In this document: piece by piece, positions 45,705 to 54,566 of the stretch
How positions within the stretch are numbered: position 1 is the stretch's first letter
Layout of the letters: every line of letters starts with the position of its first letter
Assembly (NCBI RefSeq): GCF_013408305.1
Contig: NZ_JACBZS010000001.1
Location: forward strand, 1,860,001 to 1,924,000
Length of the DNA stretch: 64,000 bases
Source: Naumannella cuiyingiana
GTDB lineage: Bacteria > Actinomycetota > Actinomycetes > Propionibacteriales > Propionibacteriaceae
Reading direction: 5' to 3'
Notes under the pieces: generated by a model
The model's input: the letters and a program-made list of their open reading frames with translations, nothing else
What the model was told of the DNA's origin: nothing
The model's database searches: none
Program-made: the position numbers and the translations under genes

Positions 45705-47381
45705 GTGGGACACGTGGACCTGTCCGGGATCGGCCATGACCTGCCGGACGGCCGGCGGCTGCTGGACGACGTGAGCTTCCGTGTCGGCGAGGGAGCCAAG
45801 GTCGCGCTCGTGGGTGCGAACGGCGCCGGCAAGTCCACCCTGCTGCGAATGATCGCCGGCGAGCTGGACCCGCACCGGGGCACGATCTCGCGTTCGGGCG
45901 GGCTCGGCATCATGCGCCAGGCCGTGGGCAAGGGCTCCGACGACGTGCGCGAACTGCTGTTGTCGGTCGCACCGCCGCGGGTACGCGCGGCCGCCGCCGA
46001 CGTGGACCGGCTCGAACTCGCGCTGATGGAGGCCGACGACGAACCCACCCAGTTGCGGTACGCCGCGGCACTGGCGGAGTACGCCGACGCGGGCGGCTAC
46101 GAGCTGGAGGTCGTCTGGGACGCCTGCTGCACCGCCGCGCTCGGGGTCGGTTTCGACCGGGTCCGCTGGCGCGAGCTGACCACGCTGTCGGGCGGGGAGC
46201 AGAAGCGGCTGGTCCTGGAGGCACTGCTGCGTGGACCCGACGAGGTGCTGATCCTGGACGAGCCCGACAACTACCTCGACGTGCCGGCCAAGGAATGGCT
46301 GGAGGGTCGGCTGACCGAGTCGCCGAAGACGGTGCTCTTCGTCAGCCACGACCGCGAGCTGATGGCGCGGACCGCCACCCGGGTGGTCACCCTGGAGCTC
46401 GGTGCCGCGGGCAACACGGCCTGGGTCCATCCGGCCGGCTTCGGCACCTATCACGCGGCGCGCCGCGAGCGGTTCGCGCGGCTGGAGGAGCTGCGCCGGC
46501 GCTGGGACGAGGAACATCACAAGCTGCGCGAGCTGATGTTGATGTACAAGAACAAGGCCGCCTACAACGCCGACATGGCCTCGCGCTACCGCGCGGCGCA
46601 GACCCGGCTGAAGCGATTCGTCGACGCCGGGCCGCCGCAGGCCATCCCGCGCGAGCAGCAGGTCCGGATGCGGCTGCGCGGCGGGCGTACCGCCAAGCGG
46701 GCGGTGATCATCGAAGATCTCGAACTGACCGGCCTGATGCGCCCGTTCGACCTCGAGGTCTGGTACGGCGAACGCGTGGCCGTGTTGGGATCCAACGGCT
46801 CGGGCAAGTCGCACTTCCTGCGGCTGCTGGCGGCCGGCGGCTCCGATCCGGACACCGAACACCGGCCGGTCGGCGAGTTGATCATCGAACCGGTAGGCCA
46901 CACCGGCCGCGCCCGGCTCGGCGCCCGCGTCCGGCCCGGCTGGTTCGTCCAGACCCATGATCATCCGGAGCTGATCGGGCGTACCCTGCTGGAGATCTTG
47001 CACCGCGGTGATGATCACCGCACGGGCCTGCCGCGGGAGGAGGCCTCCCGCAAACTCGATCGCTACGAGCTCGCCGGCAGTGCGGAGCAGCCGTTCGAGT
47101 CACTGTCCGGCGGGCAGCAGGCGCGGTTCCAGATCTTGTTGCTTGAGCTGTCCGGCGCCACGCTGCTGTTGCTCGACGAGCCGACCGACAATCTCGACGT
47201 GGAATCGGCAGAGGCGCTGGAGGAGGGGCTGGCCGGCTTCGACGGGACGGTGCTGGCGGTCACCCACGACCGCTGGTTCGCCCGCGATTTCGACCGCTTC
47301 CTGGTCTTCGGTGGCGACGGGGAGGTCCGCGAGTCGGCGGAACCGGTCTGGACCTCCGAGCGCGTGCGTCGCGCTCGATGA
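45705..47381 (+). CDS. ABC-F family ATPase
   Basis: This 558-residue cytoplasmic protein has two ABC domains and no membrane segments. Domain one has Walker A GANGAGKST near residue 38, signature LSGGEQKR and Walker B VLILDEPDNYLD. The linker (about 240-320) is charged and helical (RRRWDEEHHKLREL and on), as in ribosome-acting ABC-F proteins. Domain two has GSNGSGKSHFL, LSGGQQAR and LLLLDEPTDNLD. Family members rescue stalled ribosomes or protect them from antibiotics; which applies here cannot be told. GTG at 45705; a second GTG at 45714 is possible. Confidence 0.91.
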   Translation: MGHVDLSGIGHDLPDGRRLLDDVSFRVGEGAKVALVGANGAGKSTLLRMIAGELDPHRGTISRSGGLGIMRQAVGKGSDDVRELLLSVAPPRVRAAAADVDRLELALMEADDEPTQLRYAAALAEYADAGGYELEVVWDACCTAALGVGFDRVRWRELTTLSGGEQKRLVLEALLRGPDEVLILDEPDNYLDVPAKEWLEGRLTESPKTVLFVSHDRELMARTATRVVTLELGAAGNTAWVHPAGFGTYHAARRERFARLEELRRRWDEEHHKLRELMLMYKNKAAYNADMASRYRAAQTRLKRFVDAGPPQAIPREQQVRMRLRGGRTAKRAVIIEDLELTGLMRPFDLEVWYGERVAVLGSNGSGKSHFLRLLAAGGSDPDTEHRPVGELIIEPVGHTGRARLGARVRPGWFVQTHDHPELIGRTLLEILHRGDDHRTGLPREEASRKLDRYELAGSAEQPFESLSGGQQARFQILLLELSGATLLLLDEPTDNLDVESAEALEEGLAGFDGTVLAVTHDRWFARDFDRFLVFGGDGEVRESAEPVWTSERVRRAR

Positions 47382-47396
47382 GGCCCGTGTTGGGCC

Positions 47397-47427
47397 TTGA
47401 GCTCAAGCGCGGTTGAGCGCCTAGCGT
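47397..47427 (+). promoter_or_regulatory. SoxR/MerR-like promoter of the LLM oxidoreductase
   Basis: TTGAGC (47397-47402) and TAGCGT (47422-47427) are separated by 19 nt, the overlong spacer typical of MerR-family promoters. Between them CTCAA-GCGCGG-TTGAG (47402-47417) has the same arms and 6-nt centre spacing as SoxR boxes. The -10 is 7 nt from the ATG at 47435. Confidence 0.6.
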
Positions 47428-47434
47428 CGACGAC

Positions 47435-48301
47435 ATGCACGCACAGGTGATCGGCCACTCCTCGACAGAACTGTGGCCCAGTGGCTGCCTCGGCGTCAGC
47501 CTGTCCGGGCCAGATGCGGCCGACCCTCCCGCCTGGCTGGCCGAGCTCCCCGGGCTCGGCTACTCCACCATCTGGCTCGCCGGCGGGGCCCTGGCGACGC
47601 TCGATCCCGTCCAGCGGGTGCTCGCCGCCACCCACGAGATCGGCGTCGGCACGGCGGTCGCGCCCATGAGCGTGCACCCCGCCGATGAGCTGGTACGCCG
47701 ATTCCGGGTGCTGGACGAGGCATACCCCGACCGGTTGATCATCGGCACGGGCGACGCCGGCTTCGGGCTCGCCGCCACCGAGCGCTACCTCGGCGAGCTG
47801 ATTCCGGGCGTACCGCGGGAGCGGACGATGCTCGCCGCCCTCGGCCCGCGCAAGCTCGCGCTCGCCGCCCGCGCGACGGCCGGCGCGCTCCAGCTCCTGG
47901 TCACGCCCGGCCAGGTCGCCGCGACGCGCACCGTGCTCGGGTCGGACGCGTTGCTGATCGTCCACCAGGTCGCGGCACTCGCGCCCGATCGCGCGCGGAC
48001 CCGCGAGCAGATCGACGCGACGGTCGGCTTCCTCGCGCGCCTGCCCGGGTACGCCGCCAGCCTGCGTCGGGCGGGCCTGTCGCAGGCCGCGATCGACGGG
48101 CTCGGCGACGAGCTGATCGACGCGGTGATCGCCTGGGGCGGCGCGGACGACATTGCGGCCCGCGTCACCGAGCTCAGGGCCGCCGGCGCCGATCAGATCG
48201 TGTTGGACGCCTCCCTCGGCCGCGACGCCCTCGCCGCGATCGCCGAGGCACTGGACGACACCGATCAGCCCAGCTCGGTCCGCATCCAGAACACGTCGTA
48301 G
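47435..48301 (+). CDS. LLM-class (F420-dependent type) oxidoreductase
   Basis: This 288-residue luciferase-like TIM-barrel flavoenzyme probably uses coenzyme F420. The N-terminus places Gly-rich beta strands at CLGVSLSGPD; TIWLAGGALATLDP and AVAPMSVHPADELVRRF correspond to barrel strands where the deazaflavin binds. DRLIIGTGDAGFG is the family's central block. The best fit is the actinobacterial TIGR03620-type group of probable F420-dependent oxidoreductases, whose substrates are unknown. The SoxR-like promoter suggests induction by redox-cycling compounds. The last 37 bp overlap the convergent DUF4185 gene. Confidence 0.85.
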   Translation: MHAQVIGHSSTELWPSGCLGVSLSGPDAADPPAWLAELPGLGYSTIWLAGGALATLDPVQRVLAATHEIGVGTAVAPMSVHPADELVRRFRVLDEAYPDRLIIGTGDAGFGLAATERYLGELIPGVPRERTMLAALGPRKLALAARATAGALQLLVTPGQVAATRTVLGSDALLIVHQVAALAPDRARTREQIDATVGFLARLPGYAASLRRAGLSQAAIDGLGDELIDAVIAWGGADDIAARVTELRAAGADQIVLDASLGRDALAAIAEALDDTDQPSSVRIQNTS

Positions 48302-49254
48302 TCGTCCCACTGCGACATCGTCCAGTACAGCGGTCCGCCGGCCAGGCACCACGGATGGATGAAACCCCCGTACAGCCCCGGGTACGCCGCGGCGTCCGCG
48401 ACCGGCTCGCCGTCGGTCCAGGGCCCGGTCGGTTCCGGCGCGCGGCGCACCAGGATCGCCGCCCGTCGCTCGTCCAGGTGCATCGCGAGCCAGCCGTGTT
48501 GATCATGCCGGGCCACCGACAGCTCGCCGACATTACCCGGCAGTACCGGCGCCGCGCGGTGCGCACCGCGTACCCAGGTCCGCCCGTCGAAATAGCGGTA
48601 CGCCCGCCGCTGGCCGATGTCAGCCGGCCGGGTCCGGGCCACGAAGGCCGGGCCGAACCGTCCGTTGGTCGTGCCGTAGAGGTAGATCCACTCGTCGTCG
48701 CGGGCGAAGCAGCCGACCTGGAAGCGCTCGCGACCGGTCGGGTTCCACCAGCGCGCGAGCTTGCGCCAGCTCAGCCCGTCGTCGACCGAGACGGCGATCC
48801 CCGCATGGCTGGTACGCCAACGACCGGGCCCGAGCCACCTGAGGATCGACATCCAGTGCACGTAGTGCACCCCGCCCACCGTGATCCCCGAGCACGGAAT
48901 GACGGTGTGCTCGACCCAGCGGGGCAGGGATCTGATCACCTGGGCGGCGATCCCGCGTTCGGGCCAGCTCACGGCGGCGTCCAACCGCAGCCCCGAACCA
49001 AGATCACGATCGGTCGAGACGGCGAGCGTGTTCTTGCGCCACTGCGCTGTTGCCGGTCCCGCGCCCGGCCCGGCCCAGCCCTCACCGTAGGTGTCGCCGA
49101 ACATCACGAACACCCGCGGGTCGCCGCCGGCGCCGGGCCCGGCATCCCAGATGAAGCCCAGGTCGGTGCCGTGGATCCCGAATCGGGTGGCGGTGTCGTT
49201 GGGCTCGCCCACCCCGGTCACGCGCGACAGCCGGGTCGTCTCGACGATCTGCAC
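48265..49254 (-). CDS. DUF4185-type beta-propeller protein
   Basis: This 329-residue protein matches the DUF4185 pattern: early FGIHGTDLGFIWDAG, FVMFGDTYGEGW, then RKNTLAVSTDRDL and a final blade NVGELSVARHDQHGWLAMHL. Such domains have a five-bladed glycosidase-like propeller and are often secreted, but no signal peptide is visible here. A carbohydrate-related role is speculation. The GTG at 49254 follows TAGGCT by 7 nt. The C-terminal codons overlap the convergent oxidoreductase gene by 37 bp. Confidence 0.83.
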   Translation of the reverse strand: MQIVETTRLSRVTGVGEPNDTATRFGIHGTDLGFIWDAGPGAGGDPRVFVMFGDTYGEGWAGPGAGPATAQWRKNTLAVSTDRDLGSGLRLDAAVSWPERGIAAQVIRSLPRWVEHTVIPCSGITVGGVHYVHWMSILRWLGPGRWRTSHAGIAVSVDDGLSWRKLARWWNPTGRERFQVGCFARDDEWIYLYGTTNGRFGPAFVARTRPADIGQRRAYRYFDGRTWVRGAHRAAPVLPGNVGELSVARHDQHGWLAMHLDERRAAILVRRAPEPTGPWTDGEPVADAAAYPGLYGGFIHPWCLAGGPLYWTMSQWDDYDVFWMRTELG

Positions 49255-49264
49255 GCGCCGCAGC

Positions 49265-50689
49265 CTATAGGTCGGCGCGCAGCACAGGCTTGATCACCAA
49301 CTGCTGCAACTGGGCCGGCGACCGTGGGTTCATGCTCACGGAGCAGCGCAGCACTCCGCGTCCGGCGGGCAGGTCCCAGGACCGCTTCGACGGGTCGTCG
49401 GAGGCCGCGCCGACCGGTTCGCCGCCGAGCAGGCCTCCGAGGAAGTCGATCGCCGAGACGAGCTCGGCCTGCCGCTCGGCGAGGGTGCCGTCCTGGACCA
49501 GATTCGGCGACAGCGCGTCGCGTTCGACGGCCAGCGCGCCGAGATCGCCCGCCCCGATCGCCGCGATCACGCGGTCGGCCGCCGCCAGCGTCTCCGGCCA
49601 GGGGACGACCTCCGGCGCGTCCGGAACCACGGCCGCCAGGGCCTCGGCGCAGAACCGCGCCGGGCTGGCGTACCTGGCATTGCCGAAGCCGACGATGCCG
49701 AGCCCCGAGGCCGGGTCCCAGCGCAGGTGCGAACCGAAGCCGGGGTAGCCGCCCGAGTGGGACACCGTCCGCCCGCGCCCGGACTCCTCGATCACCAGCC
49801 CGTAGCCGTATCCCTTTCCCCACAGGTGTTCCTCGTAGGGCTCCGGCGGGTACGCCCGGACGATCTGTTGCATCTCCCGGCGGGTGGCGGCCGACAGCGG
49901 CGCGTCGTCGTCGAACCGGTCCGGGCGCCAGGCGGCGGTCAGCCAGCCCGCCCAGGCGGCAAGATCGACAACGGTGGAGAACAGGCCGCCGATCGGGGAG
50001 AACGCGCCGGGCGCGGTGTGCGGCTGCGGCTCCCACTGCCGCCCGGTCCGGGCGTACCCGGTCGCGATCGGATCGCCCATCCGCACGTCGAAACCGGTTC
50101 GGTCCAGCCCCAGCGGGTCGATGATCAGTTCGCGCGCCACGGCAGGGAACGGCCGGCCGGCCGCGGCCTCGATGGCCTGCCCGACCAGGGCGTAGCCGAG
50201 ATTGGAGTACGCATAGCGCGTCCCCGGCCAGGCGCCGAACCGGACGCCGCTGTTGATCATGGCCCGGAACTCGTCGTCGCCGAGCGCCTCCAACCGGTCG
50301 GCCCACGGATCGTCCTTGGTCAGGCCGCCCGACATCGACAGCAGCATCCGGACGGTCGGTGGTGCGGCGCCGTCGGGCACGTCGAGGCCGACCAGCCAGT
50401 CGAGCAGGTCGGTGACCGGGGCGTCGAGGTCGAGCTGGCCGCGATCGCGCAGGGCGAGCGCGGTGGCGGCGGTGAAGGACTTGGTGATCGAGGCGATCCG
50501 GAACGCGGTGTGCTCGGTCGGCGGAGCGCCGTCGGCGCCCGCGTGCCCGAGCATCCCGGTGCCGATCAGCTTGCCGTCGCGGAACAACCCCCAGGCAAAA
50601 CCCGGGGCGGAGCCGCCGGCGAACCATCGGTCAGCATGATCGGAGACGGTGGCGAGCAGGTCGGCATCGGGCCGAGCAGGATCGGACAT
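49265..50689 (-). CDS. serine beta-lactamase-like hydrolase (class C / D-aminopeptidase type)
   Basis: This 474-residue protein has SxxK as SITK near residue 67 (nucleophile and base), YSN as YAYSNLGYAL near 155 and HSG in SHSGGYPGFGSH near 312, the three catalytic elements of the penicillin-binding/class C beta-lactamase fold. No signal peptide is visible, so it may act inside the cell as an esterase or peptidase. A C-terminal domain of about 130 residues after the catalytic part is unassigned. It lies 10 bp downstream of the DUF4185 start in the same direction. Confidence 0.88.
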   Translation of the reverse strand: MSDPARPDADLLATVSDHADRWFAGGSAPGFAWGLFRDGKLIGTGMLGHAGADGAPPTEHTAFRIASITKSFTAATALALRDRGQLDLDAPVTDLLDWLVGLDVPDGAAPPTVRMLLSMSGGLTKDDPWADRLEALGDDEFRAMINSGVRFGAWPGTRYAYSNLGYALVGQAIEAAAGRPFPAVARELIIDPLGLDRTGFDVRMGDPIATGYARTGRQWEPQPHTAPGAFSPIGGLFSTVVDLAAWAGWLTAAWRPDRFDDDAPLSAATRREMQQIVRAYPPEPYEEHLWGKGYGYGLVIEESGRGRTVSHSGGYPGFGSHLRWDPASGLGIVGFGNARYASPARFCAEALAAVVPDAPEVVPWPETLAAADRVIAAIGAGDLGALAVERDALSPNLVQDGTLAERQAELVSAIDFLGGLLGGEPVGAASDDPSKRSWDLPAGRGVLRCSVSMNPRSPAQLQQLVIKPVLRADL

Positions 50690-50714
50690 GGCGCCCAGAT
50701 TGCCATCGCGCGCC

Positions 50715-51347
50715 TCAGCGGTCGCGCCAGCCCTCCCCGGTGATCGCGGGGTCGAGTCCCAGCTCGGCGAACAGCGCCTGCGCGCGTGACCAGTGGGCGG
50801 CGGGCACGCTGAGCGCGATTCGCGCCCGCTCGCCGTAGTCGACCCCGTCCACGGTCAGCCCGAGCGTGGGGGCGCGGGTCCGCAGGTCGTTGTCCAGCCG
50901 GCCGATCCGGTCGAGGGCGACGCTCGCCTCGGCGTGCCGGACGAGTTCGCGTTCGCGACCACCCGCCGCGGCCAGGCCGGCGGCGGCCGCCTCGCCGTAG
51001 GCCCGCGCCAGGCCGCCCGTGCCGAGCTTGATCCCGCCGAACCAGCGGCTCACCACGACCACGACGTCGCTCAGCCCGCGGGCCCGGATCGCCTCCAGGA
51101 TGGGCATTCCGGCGGTGCCCGCGGGTTCGCCGTCGTCGGAGCTGCGCGTGATCTCTGCCTGCACCCCGAGCGCGAACGCCGAGCAGTGGTGCCCGGCATC
51201 GCGGTGGGTACGCCGGCACTCCTCGATCACCCGGCGGGCCGCATCCTCCTCCCCGACCCGGCGTACCGTCGCCAGGAAACGGGACTTCCGTTCGATCAGC
51301 TCCGCCGAGGCGTCGGCGCCGATGATCGAATAGCTGGTGGGCATCAT
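50715..51347 (-). CDS. YigZ/IMPACT family protein
   Basis: This 210-residue protein has the UPF0029 core: ELIERKSRFLATVRRV near residue 18, HRDAGHHCSAF, SSDDGEPAGTAGMPIL near 85 and VVVVSRWFGGIKLGTGGLARAY near 108. Eukaryotic IMPACT binds Gcn1; the bacterial role is undefined. An EF-G-like C-terminal domain follows. ATGATG lies at 51342-51347, and either codon could be used. The frame upstream to 51410 is not conserved. It lies 25 nt from the serine hydrolase start and may share its transcript. Confidence 0.9.
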   Translation of the reverse strand: MMPTSYSIIGADASAELIERKSRFLATVRRVGEEDAARRVIEECRRTHRDAGHHCSAFALGVQAEITRSSDDGEPAGTAGMPILEAIRARGLSDVVVVVSRWFGGIKLGTGGLARAYGEAAAAGLAAAGGRERELVRHAEASVALDRIGRLDNDLRTRAPTLGLTVDGVDYGERARIALSVPAAHWSRAQALFAELGLDPAITGEGWRDR

Positions 51348-51363
51348 GGGCGAGGTGTGTCTG

Positions 51364-51948
51364 TCAGTGCGAGGCGAGGTCGATGCAATGGCGCTGAACG
51401 CGTTGTGCAAAGCCAGGGCATCCCGCAGCCCGCAGCTTTGCCGAGAGCGTTGAAGAGTCGCCCGACGACCTGAAGTGCGCGAGCTGACGGCCGGTCACCG
51501 CCATCACATGCGCTGGCATGGAGTCATCGACAAGCAGGAAGAACTCGTCCGGAGAATAGATCTCATACCGCAGTGCGTCCTTCTCGCTTTCGGGCAGGCC
51601 CAGGAATCCTGTGTCGCTGGTGATGACGGCGTCGATGGCACCGGCGACGGCGGCCGCGTGGACGTGCCGGTCGAATGGATCCTTCACGGGAGCGTCTGTC
51701 CCGGCTGGGTACTGATCAATGCGCTCGTCCATCAAGGTAACGATCTTGTCGTGGATGCCGGTGATCTGGTCGCCGGTGAGGTCAGGGCGCGCCCTGCGGA
51801 TGCCCTTGATCGTCTCGGCGAGGATGTCCACGGTGTAGCACAGGCGAAACGCTCGCCCGCCCGTCTCGTCATTCAGCAGGAACAGCCAGTCACGGAGGAC
51901 TCTGCCGTGGAGCACGTTGGCGTCCGGCAGGGTCCGCGTGACAGCCAT
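51364..51948 (-). CDS. PIN-domain toxin (putative ribonuclease)
   Basis: This 194-residue protein has a PIN nuclease fold with acidic residues at DANVLHGRVL (residue 9), AETIKG (about 45), KDPFDRHVHAAAVAGAIDAVITSD (in pieces, about 89-112) as expected for VapC-like metal-dependent RNases. It is longer than typical VapC (about 130), with an extra C-terminal helical part after FFLLVDDSM. It follows the HTH antitoxin gene by 36 nt, which is the usual antitoxin-first order. Confidence 0.87.
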   Translation of the reverse strand: MAVTRTLPDANVLHGRVLRDWLFLLNDETGGRAFRLCYTVDILAETIKGIRRARPDLTGDQITGIHDKIVTLMDERIDQYPAGTDAPVKDPFDRHVHAAAVAGAIDAVITSDTGFLGLPESEKDALRYEIYSPDEFFLLVDDSMPAHVMAVTGRQLAHFRSSGDSSTLSAKLRAAGCPGFAQRVQRHCIDLASH

Positions 51949-51984
51949 GTCACGACCTTATCGAGCGTTGCCTTCCGCCCGCGG

Positions 51985-52407
51985 TCACAGCCCGAGTGAG
52001 TCCTCCAGCTCGATCAGTTCCTGCAGCGCTTCGCGCTTGCGCTGCAGGCGGCGATCGCGAGCGGCGAAGACGTCATCGGTGCGCAACCGGGTGTGCGAGC
52101 CGACCTTCACGTGCGGCAGCTCGCCATCGCGAACCATCCGCATGACGGTGCTCCGGGACACGCCAATGACGTCGGCGGCCACCGTGGTCGACAGGAGTTC
52201 CGGGAACGAACTCAACACGACGCTCCCACCGTCGGCGACGGTGCGCAGCGCGCGCAGGAGCAGATTGGCGAGCTCGGGCCCGAGGTCCAGGTCGCCCGAG
52301 ACCGACCTGTTCGGCTGCCGGTGCTGCTCAATCCAGGCAGCGAACTGGTCTGCCTGTGCCCGATCTTCGAAGGTCGCGAGCAGCGATTGACGGCTGGTGG
52401 TGGTCAT
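51985..52407 (-). CDS. antitoxin with excisionase-type helix-turn-helix
   Basis: In this 140-residue protein the C-terminal half carries LLSTTVAADVIGVSRSTVMR and VRDGELPHVKVGSHTRLRTDDV, a MerR/excisionase-type winged helix that probably binds its own promoter. The N-terminal half (TFEDRAQADQFAAWIEQHR) is helical and unassigned. Paired with the downstream PIN gene it forms a type II toxin-antitoxin module. Direct repeats at the promoter are a candidate operator. Confidence 0.87.
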   Translation of the reverse strand: MTTTSRQSLLATFEDRAQADQFAAWIEQHRQPNRSVSGDLDLGPELANLLLRALRTVADGGSVVLSSFPELLSTTVAADVIGVSRSTVMRMVRDGELPHVKVGSHTRLRTDDVFAARDRRLQRKREALQELIELEDSLGL

Positions 52408-52452
52408 GTCCGGGTCCTTGTCAGGCTCGCTTCCAGGATCTCGCGATGATCA

Positions 52453-52497
52453 ACTGTAACTGCTCGCCCTGTCACCTACAAGTGACCACAAGTGACC
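52453..52497 (-). promoter_or_regulatory. promoter and direct-repeat operator of the PIN toxin-antitoxin module
   Basis: On the minus strand TTGTAG (52476-52481) and TACAGT (52453-52458) are spaced by 17 nt. Two adjoining copies of ACAAGTGACC (plus strand, 52478-52487 and 52488-52497) overlap the -35 and extend upstream, and GTCACCTAC nearby adds a partial inverted copy. Binding of antitoxin here would block initiation. Confidence 0.6.
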
Positions 52498-52504
52498 AGA
52501 CGGC

Positions 52505-54022
52505 TCAGTCGAGGTAGTCCCGGAGCACCTGCGAGCGCGACGGGTGCCGCAGCTTGCTCATGGTCTTGGACTCGATCTGGCGGATCCGCTCGCGGGTCAC
52601 GCCGTAGACCTTGCCGATCTCGTCGAGCGTCTTCGGCTGGCCGTCGGTCAGGCCGAAGCGCATCGAGACCACGCCCGCCTCGCGCTCGCTCAGCGTGTCC
52701 AAGACATCGTGCAACTGCTCCTGCAGCAGCGTGAAGCTGACGGCGTCGGCCGGCACGACCGCCTCGGAGTCCTCGATCAGGTCGCCGAACTCCGAGTCGC
52801 CGTCCTCGCCCAGCGGGGTGTGCAGCGAGATCGGCTCGCGGCCGTACTTCTGCACCTCGACGACCTTCTCCGCCGTCATGTCCAACTGCTCGGCCAGCTC
52901 GTCCGGGGTGGGCTCGCGGCCGAGGTCCTGCAGCATCTGCCGCTGCACGCGGGCCAGCTTGTTGATCACCTCGACCATGTGCACCGGGATGCGGATGGTG
53001 CGCGCCTGGTCGGCCATCGCGCGGGTGATCGCCTGCTTGATCCACCAGGTCGCATACGTGGAGAACTTGTAGCCCTTGGTGTAGTCGAACTTCTCCACGG
53101 CCCGGATCAGACCCAGATTCCCCTCCTGGATCAGGTCCAGGAACAACATCCCGCGGCCGGTGTAGCGCTTGGCCAGCGAGACCACCAGGCGCAGGTTGGC
53201 CTCCAGCAGGTGGTTCTTCGCGCGGCGGCCGTCGTCGGCGATCCAGGAGTACTCCTCGACGTCGTTCGCCTTGACCTTCTTGGAGTCGTCGGCGAGCCGC
53301 TCGTCGGCGAACAGGCCGGCCTCGATCCGCTTGGCGAGCTCGACCTCCTGCTCGGCGTTCAGCAGCGCGACCTTGCCGATCTGCTTCAGGTAGTCCTTGA
53401 CCGGGTCGGCGGTGGCGCCCGCGACCATCACCTGCTGCTCGGGCTCGTCGGCATCGTCGGCATCGGAGAGGCTGAAGCCCTGGTCCTCGGTGAGCTCCTT
53501 CTCGTCCTTGGCCTCCTTGGCCTGGTCGAAGCTCGCATCGTCGACATCGTCCAGGCCGGCCTTCTTGCCGACCCGCAGCACCACCTCGTCGCCGTCGATC
53601 TCGACCTGCACGTCCGGCGTACCGATCTTGTTCACCAGATCGCCCTTGGTCGTCGCGGGGCTCGTCCCGTTGGATTCCGCCTCGCCGGCGGCCTTCTTCG
53701 CCGGGGCCTTCTTGGTGCTCGCCTTCTTGGCCGGGGCCTTCTTGGCGGCCGCCTTCTTCGCCGGCGCCTTCTTCGCCGGGGCGCCCTTGGCCTGGGCCGA
53801 CTTGGCGGCAGGCTTCGCCGCGGTCGTCTTCTTCGACGCCGACCCGGACTCGCCCGACTTCGCCGCCGCGGTCTTGCGCGTGGTCCCGGACTTCGCCGCG
53901 GTGCCTGTCTTCTTGGCGGTACGCGATCCCGACGCGGGAGCCGAGACCTTGGCTGACCGGGCCGCCGCGGCCGCGACCGGGGTCGCGTCGCTGGTGGGCT
54001 GTTCGCTGGGGGCGGGTGTCAC
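52505..54022 (-). CDS. sigA: principal RNA polymerase sigma factor (SigA/HrdB)
   Basis: This 505-residue group 1 sigma-70 has a Lys/Ala/Pro-rich N-terminal region (about 60-125, with repeats of [10 protein letters not shown]), typical of actinobacterial HrdB/SigA. Region 1.2 begins [16 protein letters not shown], region 2 has [33 protein letters not shown] (in pieces) and [19 protein letters not shown], region 3 [14 protein letters not shown] and region 4 [13 protein letters not shown] to [20 protein letters not shown]. The GTG at 54022 with GAGAGG 6 nt upstream is the likely start; the frame continues upstream without conserved sequence. It directs housekeeping transcription. Confidence 0.96.
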   Translation of the reverse strand: MTPAPSEQPTSDATPVAAAAARSAKVSAPASGSRTAKKTGTAAKSGTTRKTAAAKSGESGSASKKTTAAKPAAKSAQAKGAPAKKAPAKKAAAKKAPAKKASTKKAPAKKAAGEAESNGTSPATTKGDLVNKIGTPDVQVEIDGDEVVLRVGKKAGLDDVDDASFDQAKEAKDEKELTEDQGFSLSDADDADEPEQQVMVAGATADPVKDYLKQIGKVALLNAEQEVELAKRIEAGLFADERLADDSKKVKANDVEEYSWIADDGRRAKNHLLEANLRLVVSLAKRYTGRGMLFLDLIQEGNLGLIRAVEKFDYTKGYKFSTYATWWIKQAITRAMADQARTIRIPVHMVEVINKLARVQRQMLQDLGREPTPDELAEQLDMTAEKVVEVQKYGREPISLHTPLGEDGDSEFGDLIEDSEAVVPADAVSFTLLQEQLHDVLDTLSEREAGVVSMRFGLTDGQPKTLDEIGKVYGVTRERIRQIESKTMSKLRHPSRSQVLRDYLD

Positions 54023-54206
54023 AGAGAACCTCTCGAAAAATGCTCGACTCGTGCTGTTCGATTTTCGGGCGCACACCACCAGCCGGAAGTCAATGGTGCT
54101 CCGCTGCGCCATTCTGGCACGCGCGGAGCGACTACCCAAACGAGAAGCCAGGGGTCGGAGGTCTGGCTCCTCCATGTCGACAATCAGGTCCCCGGGCGCC
54201 CGGAGG

Positions 54207-54566
54207 TCAGTCGCCCTTCACCGCGAGCACGGGTACGCCGGCATCGAGCAGCACCCGCTGGGCGTGCATGCCCAGCAACAGCTTGCCCGTGGGGGAGCGG
54301 CGGCGCAGGCCGATCACGATCAGCTCGGCGCCCTCGGCATCGGCGATCTCCATCAGGTTCTCCGCGATGGCGCCCTCGGGCGAGGACGGCCGGGTCTCCC
54401 ACGCCACTCCGGCCACCTCGAACTCGGCGGCATGCGCGCCCGGGTCGTCGGCGTCGGTGTTCGGGACGACGAGCACCGATGTGGAGCGCAGCCGTGCCTC
54501 CGCGATGGCGGCCGTCAGCGCGGCCTGTCCCTCGGGTTTCGTCGAATATCCCACTACCACCGACAT
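54207..54566 (-). CDS. universal stress protein (UspA family)
   Basis: This 119-residue single-domain Usp starts [20 protein letters not shown], the usual nucleotide-site strand. The C-terminal loop [20 protein letters not shown] corresponds to the ATP motif G2xG9xG(S/T), here with Met-His-Ala where Gly-Ser/Thr is expected, so ATP binding may be weakened. The ATG overlaps the stop of the upstream GCS2 gene, so the two are cotranslated. Confidence 0.88.
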   Translation of the reverse strand: MSVVVGYSTKPEGQAALTAAIAEARLRSTSVLVVPNTDADDPGAHAAEFEVAGVAWETRPSSPEGAIAENLMEIADAEGAELIVIGLRRRSPTGKLLLGMHAQRVLLDAGVPVLAVKGD

